Assembly (NCBI RefSeq): GCF_002005565.1
Contig: NZ_BDJC01000041.1
Span: forward strand, 1 to 63,790
DNA length: 63,790 bases
Direction: 5' to 3'
Origin: Streptomyces sp. JHA26
GTDB taxonomy: Bacteria > Actinomycetota > Actinomycetes > Streptomycetales > Streptomycetaceae
The notes below the pieces were generated by a model, which saw only the letters and a program-made list of their open reading frames with translations, searched no databases and had not been told where the DNA came from. The position numbers and the translations under genes are program-made. Of this stretch, positions 63,296 to 63,790 are shown in pieces; the first letter of the stretch is position 1; every line of letters begins with the position of its first letter.

Positions 63296-63790
63296 TCAGG
63301 GGTAGATCTTCTTGTTCTCGGTGAGCATGGCGACGTACTTCTCGATGCGGGCCGCCCGGGTCTCGGGCTTCTTCGCGTCCTGGATCCGGTAGAGGATCGC
63401 GTACCGGTTGCGGCTGTCGAGTGTGGAGAAGAAGTCCCGCGCCTTCGGGGACGCGTCCAGGGCCGCTTGGAGGTCGTCGGGCACCGTCGCCTTGCTCTGA
63501 CTGGCGTACGCCGTCTCCCAACGGCCGTCCGCCTTGGCCTTCTCCACCTCGCGCAGCCCCGCGGCCCGCATCCGGCCCCGCTCGACGAGTTCGGTGGCCT
63601 TCTGCCGGTTCACCTTCGACCACTTGCTGCCGGACCGTCGCGGTGTGAAGCGCTGCAGCCAGTGCCGCTCGTCCAGCTTCTTCTTCTGCCCGTCGATCCA
63701 GCCGTAGCACAGGGCCGACTCCAGCGCCCCGGCGTAGTCGACGCCGTCCAGTCCGGAGTCCTTCTTCGGGATCTTCAGCCAGACGCCCGG
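63296..63790 (-). CDS. YdeI/OmpD-associated family protein, 5' end outside the window
   Basis: The minus-strand frame is open to the window edge and reads VWLKIPKKDSGLDGVDYAGA, LCYGWIDGQKKKLDERHWLQ and RFTPRRSGSKWSKVNRQKAT, ending PETRAARIEKYVAMLTENKK. This matches YdeI/OmpD-associated (bacteriocin-protection-like) proteins. The visible 164 residues lack only a short N-terminus. Confidence 0.85.
   Translation of the reverse strand, partial: PGVWLKIPKKDSGLDGVDYAGALESALCYGWIDGQKKKLDERHWLQRFTPRRSGSKWSKVNRQKATELVERGRMRAAGLREVEKAKADGRWETAYASQSKATVPDDLQAALDASPKARDFFSTLDSRNRYAILYRIQDAKKPETRAARIEKYVAMLTENKKIYP

Noticed and set aside
1..63790. CRISPR arrays, rRNA or tRNA genes
   Set aside because: I saw no regularly spaced repeats of CRISPR type and no recognisable structural RNA; the only tandem repeats are the short ones listed.

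Overview
The window is about 64 kb of very GC-rich actinomycete DNA and almost certainly comes from a Streptomyces chromosome. Signs of this are the strong G/C third-position bias, many GTG and TTG starts, chains of genes with 4-base ATGA/GTGA overlaps, a SARP-type regulator, a rare TTA leucine codon, a mycothiol-dependent enzyme family and Streptomyces-type IS5, IS256 and IS630 remnants.

The core (about 9.5-43.5 kb) is a complete-looking extracellular contractile injection system (eCIS, a phage-tail-like particle). It has two main leftward blocks. Block 1 (38.7 to 31.0 kb) encodes sheath, tube, a T4 gp26-like protein, a Pro/Ala-rich protein (frameshifted here), a DUF4255 cap-type protein and an AAA+ ATPase. 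Block 2 (24.3 to 9.6 kb) encodes a CIS tube/cap protein, a LysM protein, a gp27-like hub, an OB-fold spike, a PAAR-like tip, gp25, two baseplate-J-like wedge proteins, a tail-protein-I-like protein, a DUF6519 protein and a degenerate DUF4157 protein. A fibre-like protein and a small coiled-coil protein lie at 39.3-41.6 kb. I see no obvious tape-measure protein.

Cargo or effector candidates are scattered around these blocks: a tandem-DUF4157 protein with a nuclease-like and transmembrane C-terminus (0.1-2.0 kb), a cytosolic-type CHAP plus transglycosylase lysin (2.4-4.2 kb), a restriction-endonuclease-fold protein (25.3-26.6 kb), a papain-like protease with a chagasin-type inhibitor nearby, an M64 peptidase with a partner, and a protealysin-like M4 protease followed by a truncated emfourin-like inhibitor. 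A SARP regulator sits between the blocks. GTCAC repeats with an 11-bp period occur upstream of it and also upstream of the sheath operon, which suggests one regulator for both.

To the right of the eCIS is a compact lasso-peptide-type cluster (47.0-49.6 kb): a 38-residue precursor, a leader peptidase (B) and an asparagine-synthetase-like cyclase (C). It is followed by a membrane protein, an orphan ACP-adenylate ligase fusion, a secreted protein, and a three-gene unit (alpha/beta hydrolase with Cys at the nucleophile position, glycosyltransferase-like protein, methyltransferase).

The flanks are eroded. Two IS5-family elements sit side by side at 4.2-6.9 kb, the second carrying a DUF6624 passenger gene. 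A frameshifted Rrf2 regulator lies next to a short-chain dehydrogenase. From 57 to 63 kb there are many broken genes: IS630, SpoIIE phosphatase, CoA-transferase, an esterase with an internal stop, a feruloyl esterase, an acetylglutamate kinase and an IS5 remnant, with a few intact genes among them. A YdeI/OmpD-associated gene is cut by the right edge.
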